Shown one piece after another: positions 40,672 to 49,699 of a stretch of DNA of 64,000 nucleotides. Made by a program: the position numbers and the translations under genes. The number at the start of each line of letters is the position of its first letter. The stretch's first letter is position 1. Below the pieces are notes generated by a model that saw nothing but the letters and a program-made list of their open reading frames with translations, was not told the origin of the DNA and ran no database searches. The DNA lies in NCBI GenBank assembly GCA_016710015.1, contig JADJLR010000004.1, positions 62,001-126,000 of the forward strand. The letters are read 5' to 3'. This stretch comes from Flavobacteriales bacterium (GTDB taxonomy: Bacteria > Bacteroidota > Bacteroidia > Flavobacteriales_F > PHOS-HE28).

Positions 40672-42417
40672 ATGGCACACCCTACCAAGAAGCTCGGCAC
40701 GCTAAGCGCCACAGCCATTTGCGGGAACGACATCACAAGCAGTTGTCTGTACGTGAGCGCGATCACCATTGGCTATGCGGGGCCTTGGGCTTTCGTCGCT
40801 TTGGCCATGGTCGCAGGGTTGCTCTTCTTGTTCCGCAGGATCTACGGCGAAGTGGTCGGAGCGCTCCCGTTGAATGGTGGGGCGTACAACGTATTGTTGA
40901 ACACCACCAACAAAACCAACGCGAGCATTGCAGCCTGCCTTACGATCCTGAGTTACATGGCCACCGCAGTGATCAGTGCCAGTGAGGCCATGCACTACCT
41001 CCATGCGTTGCTCGCTGCAACTCCGGTGATCTCGGCCACCTTGTTGGTGCTCACCCTCTTCCTACTGCTCAACATCGCTGGCATCAGCGAATCGGCGGTG
41101 GTAGCAGTGGTCATCTTCGTTATCCACTTGAGCACGATGGCCATCTTGATCCTGGCCGGAGGTGTCTACCTGCTCATACACGGCCTATCCACCGCAGCCC
41201 TCAACTTCAATGCACCGTTGCCGGGTGGTTACGGATTCGGAACGGCGCTCTTCTTCGGCTTCTCCGTGGCCATGCTGGGTGTCAGTGGTTTCGAGAGTTC
41301 GGCGAACTTCGTGGAGGAGCAGGAAAAGGGCGTTTTCCCGAAGACCTTGCGGAACATGTGGTTGGCCGTTACGGCCATCAACCCGCTGATGGCCTTGGTG
41401 GCGATCGCCGTGCTTCCGCTCGCCACCATTGGCGAGAACAAGGAGGCACTACTGACCTTCATGGGCTATGAAGTGGGGGGGCAATGGCTGGGAACAGTGA
41501 TCTCGGTGGACGCTGTACTGGTACTCTGCGGCGCTGTGCTCACCAGTTTCGTTGGTGTGAGTGGTTTGATGAAACGCATGACCTTGGACCGCATCCTTCC
41601 GCAGTTCTTGCTGAAAGAGAATGCGCGTGGTAGTTCACCGCGGATCCTGATCCTGTTCTACGCACTCTGCGTTTCGGTGCTCCTGATCACCAATGGGAAG
41701 ATCGGTGCCATGGCCGGTGTATACACCATCTCCTTTCTGACGGTGATGGCCTATTTTGCCTTGGGCAATTTCTTGCTGAAGATCAAGCGCTCCCGGCTGC
41801 CTCGACCAGAAAGCGCCAAACCGTTCGTGGTTGCGCTGGCCTTGCTATTCGTGATCATCGCCTTGTATGGGAACATCAAGCTCCAGTCCGATCTGTTGGT
41901 CGTCTTCCTACAGTACTTCGTTCCAGCGATCGTGATCATCCAGATCCTTCTGAAGCGGAACATCATCTTGGAATATCTCGTCGTGGTCGTCACGAGCTTT
42001 CTACAAAGTGTGAATGATCTGGCCCGCTTCACACGGTTAGGATTGAGCCGAACTCTTCGATCCCTTACCCAGCAAGAATTCGTCTATTTCACCAAAGGAG
42101 ATGACATCGCCTCCTTGAACAGGGTGATGATGTACGTGCAAGAGAACGAGATCACGAAGCGGTTGAAAGTGGTATCGGTGAAGAAGCCAGGTGAACATGT
42201 ACCAAAGGAACTCATCAACGACGTGAAGGTGCTTGATCGCGCATACCCGGATATCGCCATCGAATTCGTCGAGATCGAAGGTCTCTTCGGTCCAGAGATC
42301 GTCCAACGGCTCAGCACAACGTGGAACATCCCGGCCAACTTCATGTTCATCGGTTCACCGGGAGATAAGTTCCCGTATCGCGTTGCGGAGCTTGGCGGGG
42401 TTCGGCTGATCATTTGA
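40672..42417 (+). CDS. APC-superfamily amino-acid permease with soluble C-terminal domain
   Basis: 581 residues. The first 430 or so hold about 12 helices with the APC N-terminus SATAICGNDITSSCLYVSAI and GALPLNGGAYNVLLN and the FFGFSVAMLGVSGFESSANF helix. The last 140 residues (from about LARFTRLGLSRTLRSLTQQE) are soluble and repeat-free, with alternating beta/alpha character (FVYFTKGDDI, RLKVVSVKKPGEHVP, DIAIEFVEIEGLFGPEIVQR), suggesting a UspA-like or regulatory domain. Substrate unknown. Confidence 0.88.
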   Translation: MAHPTKKLGTLSATAICGNDITSSCLYVSAITIGYAGPWAFVALAMVAGLLFLFRRIYGEVVGALPLNGGAYNVLLNTTNKTNASIAACLTILSYMATAVISASEAMHYLHALLAATPVISATLLVLTLFLLLNIAGISESAVVAVVIFVIHLSTMAILILAGGVYLLIHGLSTAALNFNAPLPGGYGFGTALFFGFSVAMLGVSGFESSANFVEEQEKGVFPKTLRNMWLAVTAINPLMALVAIAVLPLATIGENKEALLTFMGYEVGGQWLGTVISVDAVLVLCGAVLTSFVGVSGLMKRMTLDRILPQFLLKENARGSSPRILILFYALCVSVLLITNGKIGAMAGVYTISFLTVMAYFALGNFLLKIKRSRLPRPESAKPFVVALALLFVIIALYGNIKLQSDLLVVFLQYFVPAIVIIQILLKRNIILEYLVVVVTSFLQSVNDLARFTRLGLSRTLRSLTQQEFVYFTKGDDIASLNRVMMYVQENEITKRLKVVSVKKPGEHVPKELINDVKVLDRAYPDIAIEFVEIEGLFGPEIVQRLSTTWNIPANFMFIGSPGDKFPYRVAELGGVRLII

Positions 42418-42477
42418 TCTGGACCATCTTATCGATCCTGCCCTATCCAATAGCCTCACCGGCCAATGGCTTCAGGT

Positions 42478-42485
42478 TATCTTTG
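42478..42485 (+). promoter_or_regulatory. -7 box of ileS
   Basis: TATCTTTG, an exact consensus match, 20 nt before the ileS ATG at 42506. Confidence 0.6.
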
Positions 42486-42505
42486 CGCCCCTTTCGAACA
42501 CCCTG

Positions 42506-45500
42506 ATGCCCAAGCATTTCAAGCAATACGACGAACTCGACCTGCCCAAGGTCGCCAATGAGGTCCTGGAGCAATGGGAGGCCGAGGACACGTTTGGGCA
42601 AAGCCTTGAGTTGCGCAAGAATGCGCCGCCTTTCGTGTTCTATGAAGGTCCACCGAGTGCCAACGGACTTCCCGGCATCCACCACGTGATGGCGCGTGCG
42701 ATCAAGGACATCTTCTGCCGTTTCCAAACCCAGAAGGGCAAGCTCGTACACCGCAAGGCGGGCTGGGATACGCACGGCCTGCCGATCGAACTCGGAGTTG
42801 AGAAGGAACTCGGGATCACGAAAGAGGACATCGGAAAGACCATCAGTATCGAAGACTACAATGCGGCGTGCAAGAAGGCCGTGATGCGCTACACCGATGT
42901 GTGGAACGACATGACGCGGCGCATCGGATTCTGGCTGGATCTGGAGCACCCGTACGTGACCTATCAGACCAAGTACATCGAGAGCGTTTGGCACCTGTTG
43001 AAGAAGCTCTACGACGATCAGTTGCTTTACAAAGGCTACACGATCCAGCCGTATTCACCAGCAGCGGGCACGGGACTTTCATCGCATGAATTGAACCAGC
43101 CCGGCACCTACAAGAATGTGAAGGACACCAGCGCGGTGGCCATGTTCAAAGTGGTCCGCGACGCGAATTCCGAATTCCTCTTCACCCCTTCTCCTTGGCA
43201 GAAGGGGCCAGGGAATGAGGGCGTATTCATCCTTGCTTGGACCACCACGCCGTGGACACTTCCAAGCAACACAGCATTGACCGTTGGTCCAAAATTGGAG
43301 TATGTGCGGATCAAGAGTTTCAATCCCTACACGCACGAAGCGCAGACCATGGTGCTGGCGAAGACGCGGATCAGCGCGTACTTCAGCGAGAAGAATTTCA
43401 TTGACCCCGCTGCATGGGAAGCCTCGGCGGACGCTTATGCGAAGGATGGAAAGCACACGCCTTGGACCATGGACCAGGAGTTCTTTGGCCATCAATTGGA
43501 AGGCATCCATTACGAGCAACTCTTGCCTTACGCGCAACCCGATCAAGGTGAAGCGTTCAAGGTGATCGGTGGCGATTTCGTGACAACCGAAGACGGCACC
43601 GGCGTTGTACACACCGCTCCGAGCTTCGGTGCGGACGATATGCGCGTTGCCCGCCAACACAACATCGGCACGCTCACGTTGGTGGACCTTCAAGGCCGCT
43701 TCACCAAAGAGATGGGCGAATTCGCAGGCAAATACGTGAAGAACGAATACTACCCGGTCGGTACCGCACCGGAGAAAAGCGTTGATGTGGAACTCAGCAT
43801 CAAGCTGAAGGAAATGGGCCGCGCTTTCAAAGTGGAGAAGTACGAACACAACTACCCGCACTGCTGGCGCACCGACAAGCCGATCCTCTATTACCCGCTG
43901 GACAGTTGGTTCGTTCGCACCACGGCGAAGAAGGACCGGTTGATCGCACTGAACAAGACCATCAACTGGAAGCCCGAAAGCACAGGCACAGGCCGCTTCG
44001 GCAACTGGCTGGAAAACTTACAGGACTGGAACCTTTCGCGCAGTCGTTACTGGGGCATTCCGCTCCCGATCTGGCGTACCGCGGACCGCGATGAAGAGAT
44101 CTGCATCGGTTCGTTGAAGCAGTTGAAGGAAGAGATCACGAGGAGCGTGAAGGCAGGTGTGATGAATGCCGATCCGTATGCCGATTTCGATCCCGCGGAC
44201 ATGAGCGATGCCAACTACGACAAGGTGGATCTTCACCGACCGTACGCGGACAACATCGTGCTCGTTTCACCAAGCGGCAAGCCGATGATGCGCGAGGCCG
44301 ATCTGATCGACGTATGGTTCGACAGCGGCTCCATGCCTTACGCGCAGCACCACTATCCATTCGAGAACAAGGACGCGCTCAACGAAATGTTCCCAGCAGA
44401 ATTCATCGCGGAGGGCGTGGATCAAACACGCGGATGGTTCTACACGTTACACGCCATTTCAACTTTGTGTTTCGATAGTGTCGCCTACAAAGCGGTCGTG
44501 AGCAACGGTCTGGTGCTGGACAAGAATGGCCAGAAGATGAGCAAGCGCCTCGGCAATGCCGTGGACCCCTTCAAGACGTTGGATGAGTACGGTGCGGATG
44601 CTGTACGCTGGTACATGATCAGCAACGCCTCGCCTTGGGACAACCTGAAATTCGATGCGGAAGGCATCACGGAAGTGCAACGCAAGTTCTTCCGCGCGCT
44701 ATTCAACACGTACAACTTCTTCGCGCTGTACGCCAATATCGACTCGCCGGACCTGAAGGCCGATGTTAGCGCGGCGCGAACTGAATCAGACCGCTGGGTA
44801 TTGTCGCGACTCAACTCATTGATCAAGCTTGCCGATACGAACTTCACCGACTACGAGCCCACCATCGCAGCTCGTGCCATTCAGGATTTCGTCGTGGAGG
44901 ACCTGAGCAATTGGTACGTTCGGTTGAATCGCCGTCGTTTCTGGAAAGGCGAGCAGGGTGCCGACAAGAACGCGGCATTCCAAACGCTGCACCGGTGTTT
45001 GGAGGTGATCGCGATGTTGAGTGCTCCGATCGCACCGTTCTTCAGCGATCGTTCGTACCGTGACCTCACTGGATCGAGCGTGCATTTGAGCGATTGGCCG
45101 AAGCATGATGAACAGCTGATCGACACTGAACTGGAAGAGCGAACCGCACTAGCCCAGAAGCTCACCTCACTTGTACTCAGCATCCGTAAAAAGGAAGGAC
45201 ACCGCGTACGCCAGCCGTTGCAAAAGATGATGGTCCCGGTCACGGATGCCACTATGCATAAACGTCTGGAGGCGATCCAAGAGTTGGTACTTGGTGAAGT
45301 AAATGTGAAGGAGTTGGTGATCATGGATGCGAACGAAAGCAAACTCACCAAGAGGATCAAACCCGACTTCAAGAAATTGGGCGCACGCATGGGCAAGTTG
45401 ATGAAGAGCGTTGCTGCTGCCGTGAACGCTTTCGATCAAGCAGAGATCGCGGAGCTCGAAGCCAAGGGCACCATGAAGCTGAACATCGAAGGACAGGAAG

Positions 45501-45904
45501 TGGAAGTGCTTCGCGATGATGTGGAGATCACCGCCGAAACGATCCCCGGCTTGAGCGTGGCCAGCGACGGTCCGTTGACCGTTGCATTGGACATCACCTT
45601 GAACGATGCCTTGGTCCAAGAGGGCCTGGCCCGCGAACTGGTCAGCAGGATCCAGACCCTGCGCAAGGAGACCGGCTTGGAGGTGACCGATCGGATCGAC
45701 CTGCACATCCGGCGCAACGGCGATGCCCGTTTCGAGGCGGCCGTTCGGCACCACGCCAAGCACATTCTAGCGGAAACATTGGCCGCTACGCAGGTGGAGC
45801 AGATCCTGGTGGATCAATTTCCGAATGCGGGGAGCACGGTGTACGAAGTTGCCTTGGACGACGAGGTCACGTGCGCGCTGTCGCTTACTCGATCGGCCAA
45901 TTGA
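42506..45904 (+). CDS. ileS: Isoleucyl-tRNA synthetase
   Basis: 1132 residues; charges tRNA-Ile. The HIGH-type motif is at about 57-60 (SANGLPGIHHVMARAIKD) and KMSKR at 677-681 (NGQKMSKRLGNAVDPF). CP1 editing-domain segments VFILAWTTTPWTLPSNTALT and TEDGTGVVHTAPSFGADD are intact. The large size and the C-terminal extension without a clear Cys4 zinc finger point to the IleS2 (eukaryote-like) type, the form often less sensitive to mupirocin; that subtype is inferred from length and layout. A consensus -7 box precedes it. Confidence 0.97.
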   Translation: MPKHFKQYDELDLPKVANEVLEQWEAEDTFGQSLELRKNAPPFVFYEGPPSANGLPGIHHVMARAIKDIFCRFQTQKGKLVHRKAGWDTHGLPIELGVEKELGITKEDIGKTISIEDYNAACKKAVMRYTDVWNDMTRRIGFWLDLEHPYVTYQTKYIESVWHLLKKLYDDQLLYKGYTIQPYSPAAGTGLSSHELNQPGTYKNVKDTSAVAMFKVVRDANSEFLFTPSPWQKGPGNEGVFILAWTTTPWTLPSNTALTVGPKLEYVRIKSFNPYTHEAQTMVLAKTRISAYFSEKNFIDPAAWEASADAYAKDGKHTPWTMDQEFFGHQLEGIHYEQLLPYAQPDQGEAFKVIGGDFVTTEDGTGVVHTAPSFGADDMRVARQHNIGTLTLVDLQGRFTKEMGEFAGKYVKNEYYPVGTAPEKSVDVELSIKLKEMGRAFKVEKYEHNYPHCWRTDKPILYYPLDSWFVRTTAKKDRLIALNKTINWKPESTGTGRFGNWLENLQDWNLSRSRYWGIPLPIWRTADRDEEICIGSLKQLKEEITRSVKAGVMNADPYADFDPADMSDANYDKVDLHRPYADNIVLVSPSGKPMMREADLIDVWFDSGSMPYAQHHYPFENKDALNEMFPAEFIAEGVDQTRGWFYTLHAISTLCFDSVAYKAVVSNGLVLDKNGQKMSKRLGNAVDPFKTLDEYGADAVRWYMISNASPWDNLKFDAEGITEVQRKFFRALFNTYNFFALYANIDSPDLKADVSAARTESDRWVLSRLNSLIKLADTNFTDYEPTIAARAIQDFVVEDLSNWYVRLNRRRFWKGEQGADKNAAFQTLHRCLEVIAMLSAPIAPFFSDRSYRDLTGSSVHLSDWPKHDEQLIDTELEERTALAQKLTSLVLSIRKKEGHRVRQPLQKMMVPVTDATMHKRLEAIQELVLGEVNVKELVIMDANESKLTKRIKPDFKKLGARMGKLMKSVAAAVNAFDQAEIAELEAKGTMKLNIEGQEVEVLRDDVEITAETIPGLSVASDGPLTVALDITLNDALVQEGLARELVSRIQTLRKETGLEVTDRIDLHIRRNGDARFEAAVRHHAKHILAETLAATQVEQILVDQFPNAGSTVYEVALDDEVTCALSLTRSAN

Positions 45905-45926
45905 CGGGCCAAAGAGCCTATATTTG
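45901..45926 (+). promoter_or_regulatory. Promoter of the DksA-like gene
   Basis: TATATTTG at 45919-45926 is a perfect -7 box, 27 nt before the ATG at 45954; a TTG at 45901-45903 could act as the -33 element but with only 15 bp between them, shorter than the usual 19 or so. It begins inside the last codon of ileS. Confidence 0.55.
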
Positions 45927-45953
45927 CGATCAATTTCCAAACACGGGAACGCC

Positions 45954-46964
45954 ATGGCCAAGAAATCAGCTGCCAAGAAGGTCGCCAAGCCTACAAAGAA
46001 GGCCGCAAAACCTGCACCCAAGAAGTCCACCAAACCGGCTCCTAAGAAAGCGGTGAAGGCGGCGGTGAGCAAAAGCAAGAAAGTGGCCAAGCCTGTTACG
46101 AAGAAGAAAGCTTCGAAACCTGTGGCCAAGAAAGTGACCAAGCCTACAAAGAAGGCCTCGAAACCTGCACCCAAGAAGTCCACCAAACCGGCTCCTAAAA
46201 AAGTGGTGAAGGCTGTGGCGAGCAAAGGCAAGAAAGTGGCCAAGCCGGTCGCGAAGAAGGTGGCCAAGGCAGCACCGAAGAAGGTAGCGAAAGCCAAACA
46301 GGCTGCAAAACCAGTGAAGGCAGTTCCTGCCAAGACAGTCAAGAAAGCAGCCCCGGCGAAGGTCGTGGTCAAGAAAACGAATACGAAACCCGCTCCAAAG
46401 AAGAGCAAGCCCGTTAGTGTACCGGCAAAACCTGTGAAGAAGGGAATGACGAAGAAGCAGGAGAAGGCAGCCGCCAAGGAAGCGGCAAAGGTCGCAGCGA
46501 GCAAGCCATTGGTGACCCAAGTGGCTTTCCCGAACCGACCCGTGGCGGCCCCGATAGTGAAGAAACAAGTGTCCACCTTGGAGCATGCGTCGAAGCTGCA
46601 CTACAACGACGACGAACTGGCCGAGTTCAAGACACTCATCAATCGCAAGCTTGACGAAGCCCGCAAGGACTACGACCTGCTGAAACAAACCTTGGCGAAC
46701 ACGGACAACAACGGCACGGACGATACGAGCCCCTCATTCAAGATGATCGAGGACGGCAGTGAGACCTTGAGCCGCGAAGAAACCGCTCAGCTCGCCGGTC
46801 GACAGGAGAAATTCATCAAGCATTTGGAAGATGCCCTTTTGCGTATCCGCAACAAGACCTACGGCATCTGTCGCGTAACCGGTCGCCTGATCAGCAAGGA
46901 GCGTTTGCGCTTGGTACCCCATGCCACGTTGAGCATCGAGGCCAAGCAGCAGATGGGCAATTGA
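45954..46964 (+). CDS. TraR/DksA-family protein with long histone H1-like basic N-terminus
   Basis: 336 residues. Residues 1 to about 190 are Lys/Ala/Pro-rich (MAKKSAAKKVAKPTKKAA...), with no acidic residues for long runs, resembling the C-terminal tail of histone H1. The last 120 residues are a DksA/TraR domain: helical coiled coil (FKTLINRKLDEARKDYDLLK, GSETLSREETAQLAGRQEKF) and the terminal YGICRVTGRLISKERLRLVP...HATLSIEAK. Of the four zinc-finger cysteines only one remains, as in many Bacteroidota homologues. The tail contains a 153-bp direct duplication. DNA or polyanion binding together with RNA polymerase action is a reasonable inference. Confidence 0.9.
   Translation: MAKKSAAKKVAKPTKKAAKPAPKKSTKPAPKKAVKAAVSKSKKVAKPVTKKKASKPVAKKVTKPTKKASKPAPKKSTKPAPKKVVKAVASKGKKVAKPVAKKVAKAAPKKVAKAKQAAKPVKAVPAKTVKKAAPAKVVVKKTNTKPAPKKSKPVSVPAKPVKKGMTKKQEKAAAKEAAKVAASKPLVTQVAFPNRPVAAPIVKKQVSTLEHASKLHYNDDELAEFKTLINRKLDEARKDYDLLKQTLANTDNNGTDDTSPSFKMIEDGSETLSREETAQLAGRQEKFIKHLEDALLRIRNKTYGICRVTGRLISKERLRLVPHATLSIEAKQQMGN
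45985..46290 (+). repeat. 153-bp tandem duplication inside the basic tail of the DksA-like protein
   Basis: Two direct copies of about 153 bp (51 codons; 45985-46137 and 46138-46290) encode KPTKKAAKPAPKKSTKPAPK and KPTKKASKPAPKKSTKPAPK and continue similarly. Point differences are mostly silent or conservative, so it is a relatively recent duplication or is kept similar by selection. Confidence 0.75.
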
Positions 46965-47004
46965 TGCGAGCGATCGCCTGCTCACCGTTCATTCGCGGTC
47001 AGGT

Positions 47005-47664
47005 ATGAGGCGTGCGTGGCTCATCGTATTCCTCGTGCTTTTTGCGGACCAAGCGCTGAAGGTGTGGGTGAAGTTGCACTTCTTCTACGACGGCTCCATC
47101 TCCATCCTTGGCGACAAGGGTTTTCTGCATTTCATCGAGAACCGAGGCATGGCTTTTGGCATGGAGTTCGGCGGTACATGGGGCAAGTTGATGCTCACGC
47201 TCTTGCGGATCGCGGCGGTAAGTGCCATTGGATACAGCCTGCATCGCATGGTGCAACGCGGTGCTTCCACAGGTTTGGTGGTGAGCGTTTCGTTGATCCT
47301 GGCAGGTGCCTTGGGGAATATCATCGATAGCACCTTCTACGGCGTACTCTTCAGTGCCAGCACACCATTCGAGAAAGCCGTGTTCCTTCCGCCGGATGGA
47401 GGCTATGCTCCGCTGTTGCACGGGGCAGTGGTGGACATGTTCTACTTCCCGGTCTGGGAAGGGCGATTGCCCGATCTGCTCCCGATCTGGGGCGGCGAAT
47501 ACTTCGTGTTCTTCCGACCGGTGTTCAACATCGCGGATGCCGCTATCACCATCGGCGTAGCACTGTTCATTCTGGCGCAACGTCCGCCGCGCAGGACGGA
47601 CACGGTACCCTCCGAAGGAACGACCACGGGATCAGTGGCCCCGACTGCGGAGGCATCAACGTAG
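47005..47664 (+). CDS. lspA: Lipoprotein signal peptidase (signal peptidase II)
   Basis: 219-residue inner-membrane aspartyl protease cutting prolipoproteins after lipidation. Catalytic aspartates are D108 (LGNIIDSTFYG) and D178 (FNIADAAITIG); the N-terminal FLHFIENRGMAFGMEFGG is the NxG.AF segment. It is longer than the E. coli enzyme because of the insertion between the two aspartates (about 114-170), typical of Bacteroidota. The C-terminus adds a Ser/Thr-rich soluble tail. It is 40 bp after the DksA-like gene and overlaps the convergent gene by 9 bp. Confidence 0.96.
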   Translation: MRRAWLIVFLVLFADQALKVWVKLHFFYDGSISILGDKGFLHFIENRGMAFGMEFGGTWGKLMLTLLRIAAVSAIGYSLHRMVQRGASTGLVVSVSLILAGALGNIIDSTFYGVLFSASTPFEKAVFLPPDGGYAPLLHGAVVDMFYFPVWEGRLPDLLPIWGGEYFVFFRPVFNIADAAITIGVALFILAQRPPRRTDTVPSEGTTTGSVAPTAEAST

Positions 47665-48567
47665 GTCGAAGCGCATTCCAAAGACCGAGCTTCCAGCTCC
47701 TTGGACCCGGGTGGGTACCCCGACCAGCGCACTGAACTGCAAGGTGGGCCGGATCTCGTAGAAGAGATGTAAGCTGCTCAAGAACGAACTTTTACGGCTC
47801 AACTGGAAATCCAGTCCCGCCAGTGCAAAGCCGGAGCCCCATGCATTGGAACGAAGCCGGTGGTTTTCCTCCTCTTCCTCTTGCCGATACGTTGCCTCTT
47901 GTTCCTCGCTGCCCAGATCCGAACGGGAGATCCAATGTGAAACGCGTACCTCATTGTTCAAAGTGGCCCCGACCTGTGCGCCTGCACCCACATACCAAGC
48001 CCACCGCGATGCACTTACCCGGCGCACGGTATAGGAGACATCCAATCCGATCCGCGACCAGGAAGCATTGAGCTTGTACCCTTCACTATACGTCGTATCA
48101 CGGTAGAATTGCGCCCCGGTCGCTTGGGATATCAGGGTATCGTACCGTGCTGTCTCGGAGGTTCCCCATGCATCGGAAACACCTTCGTACTTCGTGTACA
48201 TCAGACCGATCCGCAGTCGCTTCTCGAACTTCGAAGGTTCAGGGGCATTGCGCCCTGGATCAAGGCCAACACCCAAATACAAAGCTCCGCTGGCTGGTCC
48301 GATGTAGCGTCCGTTGGGTCCATCGCCGTCACGGAACCCGTCCTTGTATGCATGGTCCACGTCATTGGACAACGGAATGTCATGTTGTAACAGCTCCGTG
48401 TTGGGCAGTGCGGCCCGCCAATCGGCAAGGCTCAGATCGGTGTTGAAGCCGGAGGCATTCCCGAATCCGATGTAACCATCGGCCAACAAGGGTGCGTGCG
48501 GTCGGTCCGATTGGGCCTGCGAAAAGACCAATGAACAAGTCGCAATGATCGTCAGTAACAAGCGCAT
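47656..48567 (-). CDS. Uncharacterised exported, probably outer-membrane, protein
   Basis: 303 residues with a signal peptide (MRLLLTIIATCSLVFSQAQ) and beta-rich sequence with amphipathic strands (RIGLDVSYTVRRVSASRWAW, YVGAGAQVGATLNNEV, ALAGLDFQLSRKSSFLSSL) and an aromatic-rich end (ALVGVPTRVQ...FGMRFDLR), consistent with an outer-membrane beta-barrel. No known family seen. It converges on lspA and is followed upstream by asd. Confidence 0.7.
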   Translation of the reverse strand: MRLLLTIIATCSLVFSQAQSDRPHAPLLADGYIGFGNASGFNTDLSLADWRAALPNTELLQHDIPLSNDVDHAYKDGFRDGDGPNGRYIGPASGALYLGVGLDPGRNAPEPSKFEKRLRIGLMYTKYEGVSDAWGTSETARYDTLISQATGAQFYRDTTYSEGYKLNASWSRIGLDVSYTVRRVSASRWAWYVGAGAQVGATLNNEVRVSHWISRSDLGSEEQEATYRQEEEEENHRLRSNAWGSGFALAGLDFQLSRKSSFLSSLHLFYEIRPTLQFSALVGVPTRVQGAGSSVFGMRFDLR

Positions 48568-48622
48568 GGTTCGTGGTGTTGGGTTGAACAGGAGGGATGG
48601 CTAGAGCAAGCGACCGGGCCGA

Positions 48623-49639
48623 TCAGTGCGCAAGCGAATTTCCCACGGAGTGGATATGTTGATGGACCCGAGCCACCTGTTCCGCGATCTGCACAGCATT
48701 CGTGGCCGCACCTTTTCGCAAGTTGTCCGCCACCACCCAGAGGTTCAACGTGTGCGGCTGTGTCTCATCGCGTCGCAAGCGGCCAACGAATACTTCGTCT
48801 TGACCATTGGCGATCAATGGCATGGGATACTCATTCTTTGCGGTGTCGTCGAACAGCCGTATCCCGGGTGCATTGCGCAACAGATCACGCACCTCTTCCA
48901 GATCGAACTCCTTCGCGAATTCCACATTCACCGCTTCGCTATGCCCGCCCGTTACGGGTACTCGCACCGCCGTGGCCGTCACCCGGATGTTCGGGTCCAG
49001 GATCTTTTGCGTTTCATGCACCAGTTTCATTTCCTCTTTGGTGTAGCCGTTGTCGGTGAACACATCGCAATGCGGGATCACATTGCGATCGATCCGGAAC
49101 GAATAGGCCATTTCTCCCGCGATGCCTTTACGCTCGTTCTCCATTTGCGCCACGGCTTTCATACCTGTTCCGGTCACGCTTTGATAGGTTGAAACAACGA
49201 CGCGCTGAACCGTATATGCCTTGTGCAGGGGTGCCAACGCGAGCACCATTTGAATGGTACTGCAATTCGGGTTGGCGATGATGCGATCCTCTGCCGTGAT
49301 CAGTTGACCGTTGATCTCCGGAACCACCAACTTCTTCGTGGGATCCATCCGCCAAGCACTGCTGTTATCGATGACGACACAGCCCACCTCGGCAAAACGT
49401 GGGGCCTGTTCCAGCGACACACCACCTCCCGCCGAGAAAAGCGCGATGTCCGGTCTGGATGCGATCGCAGCCTCCATGCCGATCACCGGAACATCCCCTC
49501 CCTTGAAGCGGACCGTGCGGCCATTGGCCCGTTCACTAGCCACCGCGAACAGTTCGCTGACCGGGAAGTTCCGCTCTTCCAGCACTTTCAACATGACCCC
49601 GCCGACCATACCGGTGGCACCTACGACTGCAACTTTCAT
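48623..49639 (-). CDS. asd: Aspartate-semialdehyde dehydrogenase
   Basis: 338 residues; NADPH-dependent reduction of aspartyl phosphate, the branch point to lysine, threonine, methionine and diaminopimelate. N-terminal KVAVVGATGMVGGVMLKVLE is the NADP loop; the catalytic Cys126 is in NPNCSTIQMVLAL; the later active-site His lies in ATAVRVPVTGGHSEAVNVEF. Normal length. It diverges from the lamin-tail protein gene across 60 bp. Confidence 0.97.
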   Translation of the reverse strand: MKVAVVGATGMVGGVMLKVLEERNFPVSELFAVASERANGRTVRFKGGDVPVIGMEAAIASRPDIALFSAGGGVSLEQAPRFAEVGCVVIDNSSAWRMDPTKKLVVPEINGQLITAEDRIIANPNCSTIQMVLALAPLHKAYTVQRVVVSTYQSVTGTGMKAVAQMENERKGIAGEMAYSFRIDRNVIPHCDVFTDNGYTKEEMKLVHETQKILDPNIRVTATAVRVPVTGGHSEAVNVEFAKEFDLEEVRDLLRNAPGIRLFDDTAKNEYPMPLIANGQDEVFVGRLRRDETQPHTLNLWVVADNLRKGAATNAVQIAEQVARVHQHIHSVGNSLAH

Positions 49640-49699
49640 GATGGTGTGTGAACGTTCAAAGGCCAGCTAAAGTACTACCTTGGTTGCCTACAGAAAGCC

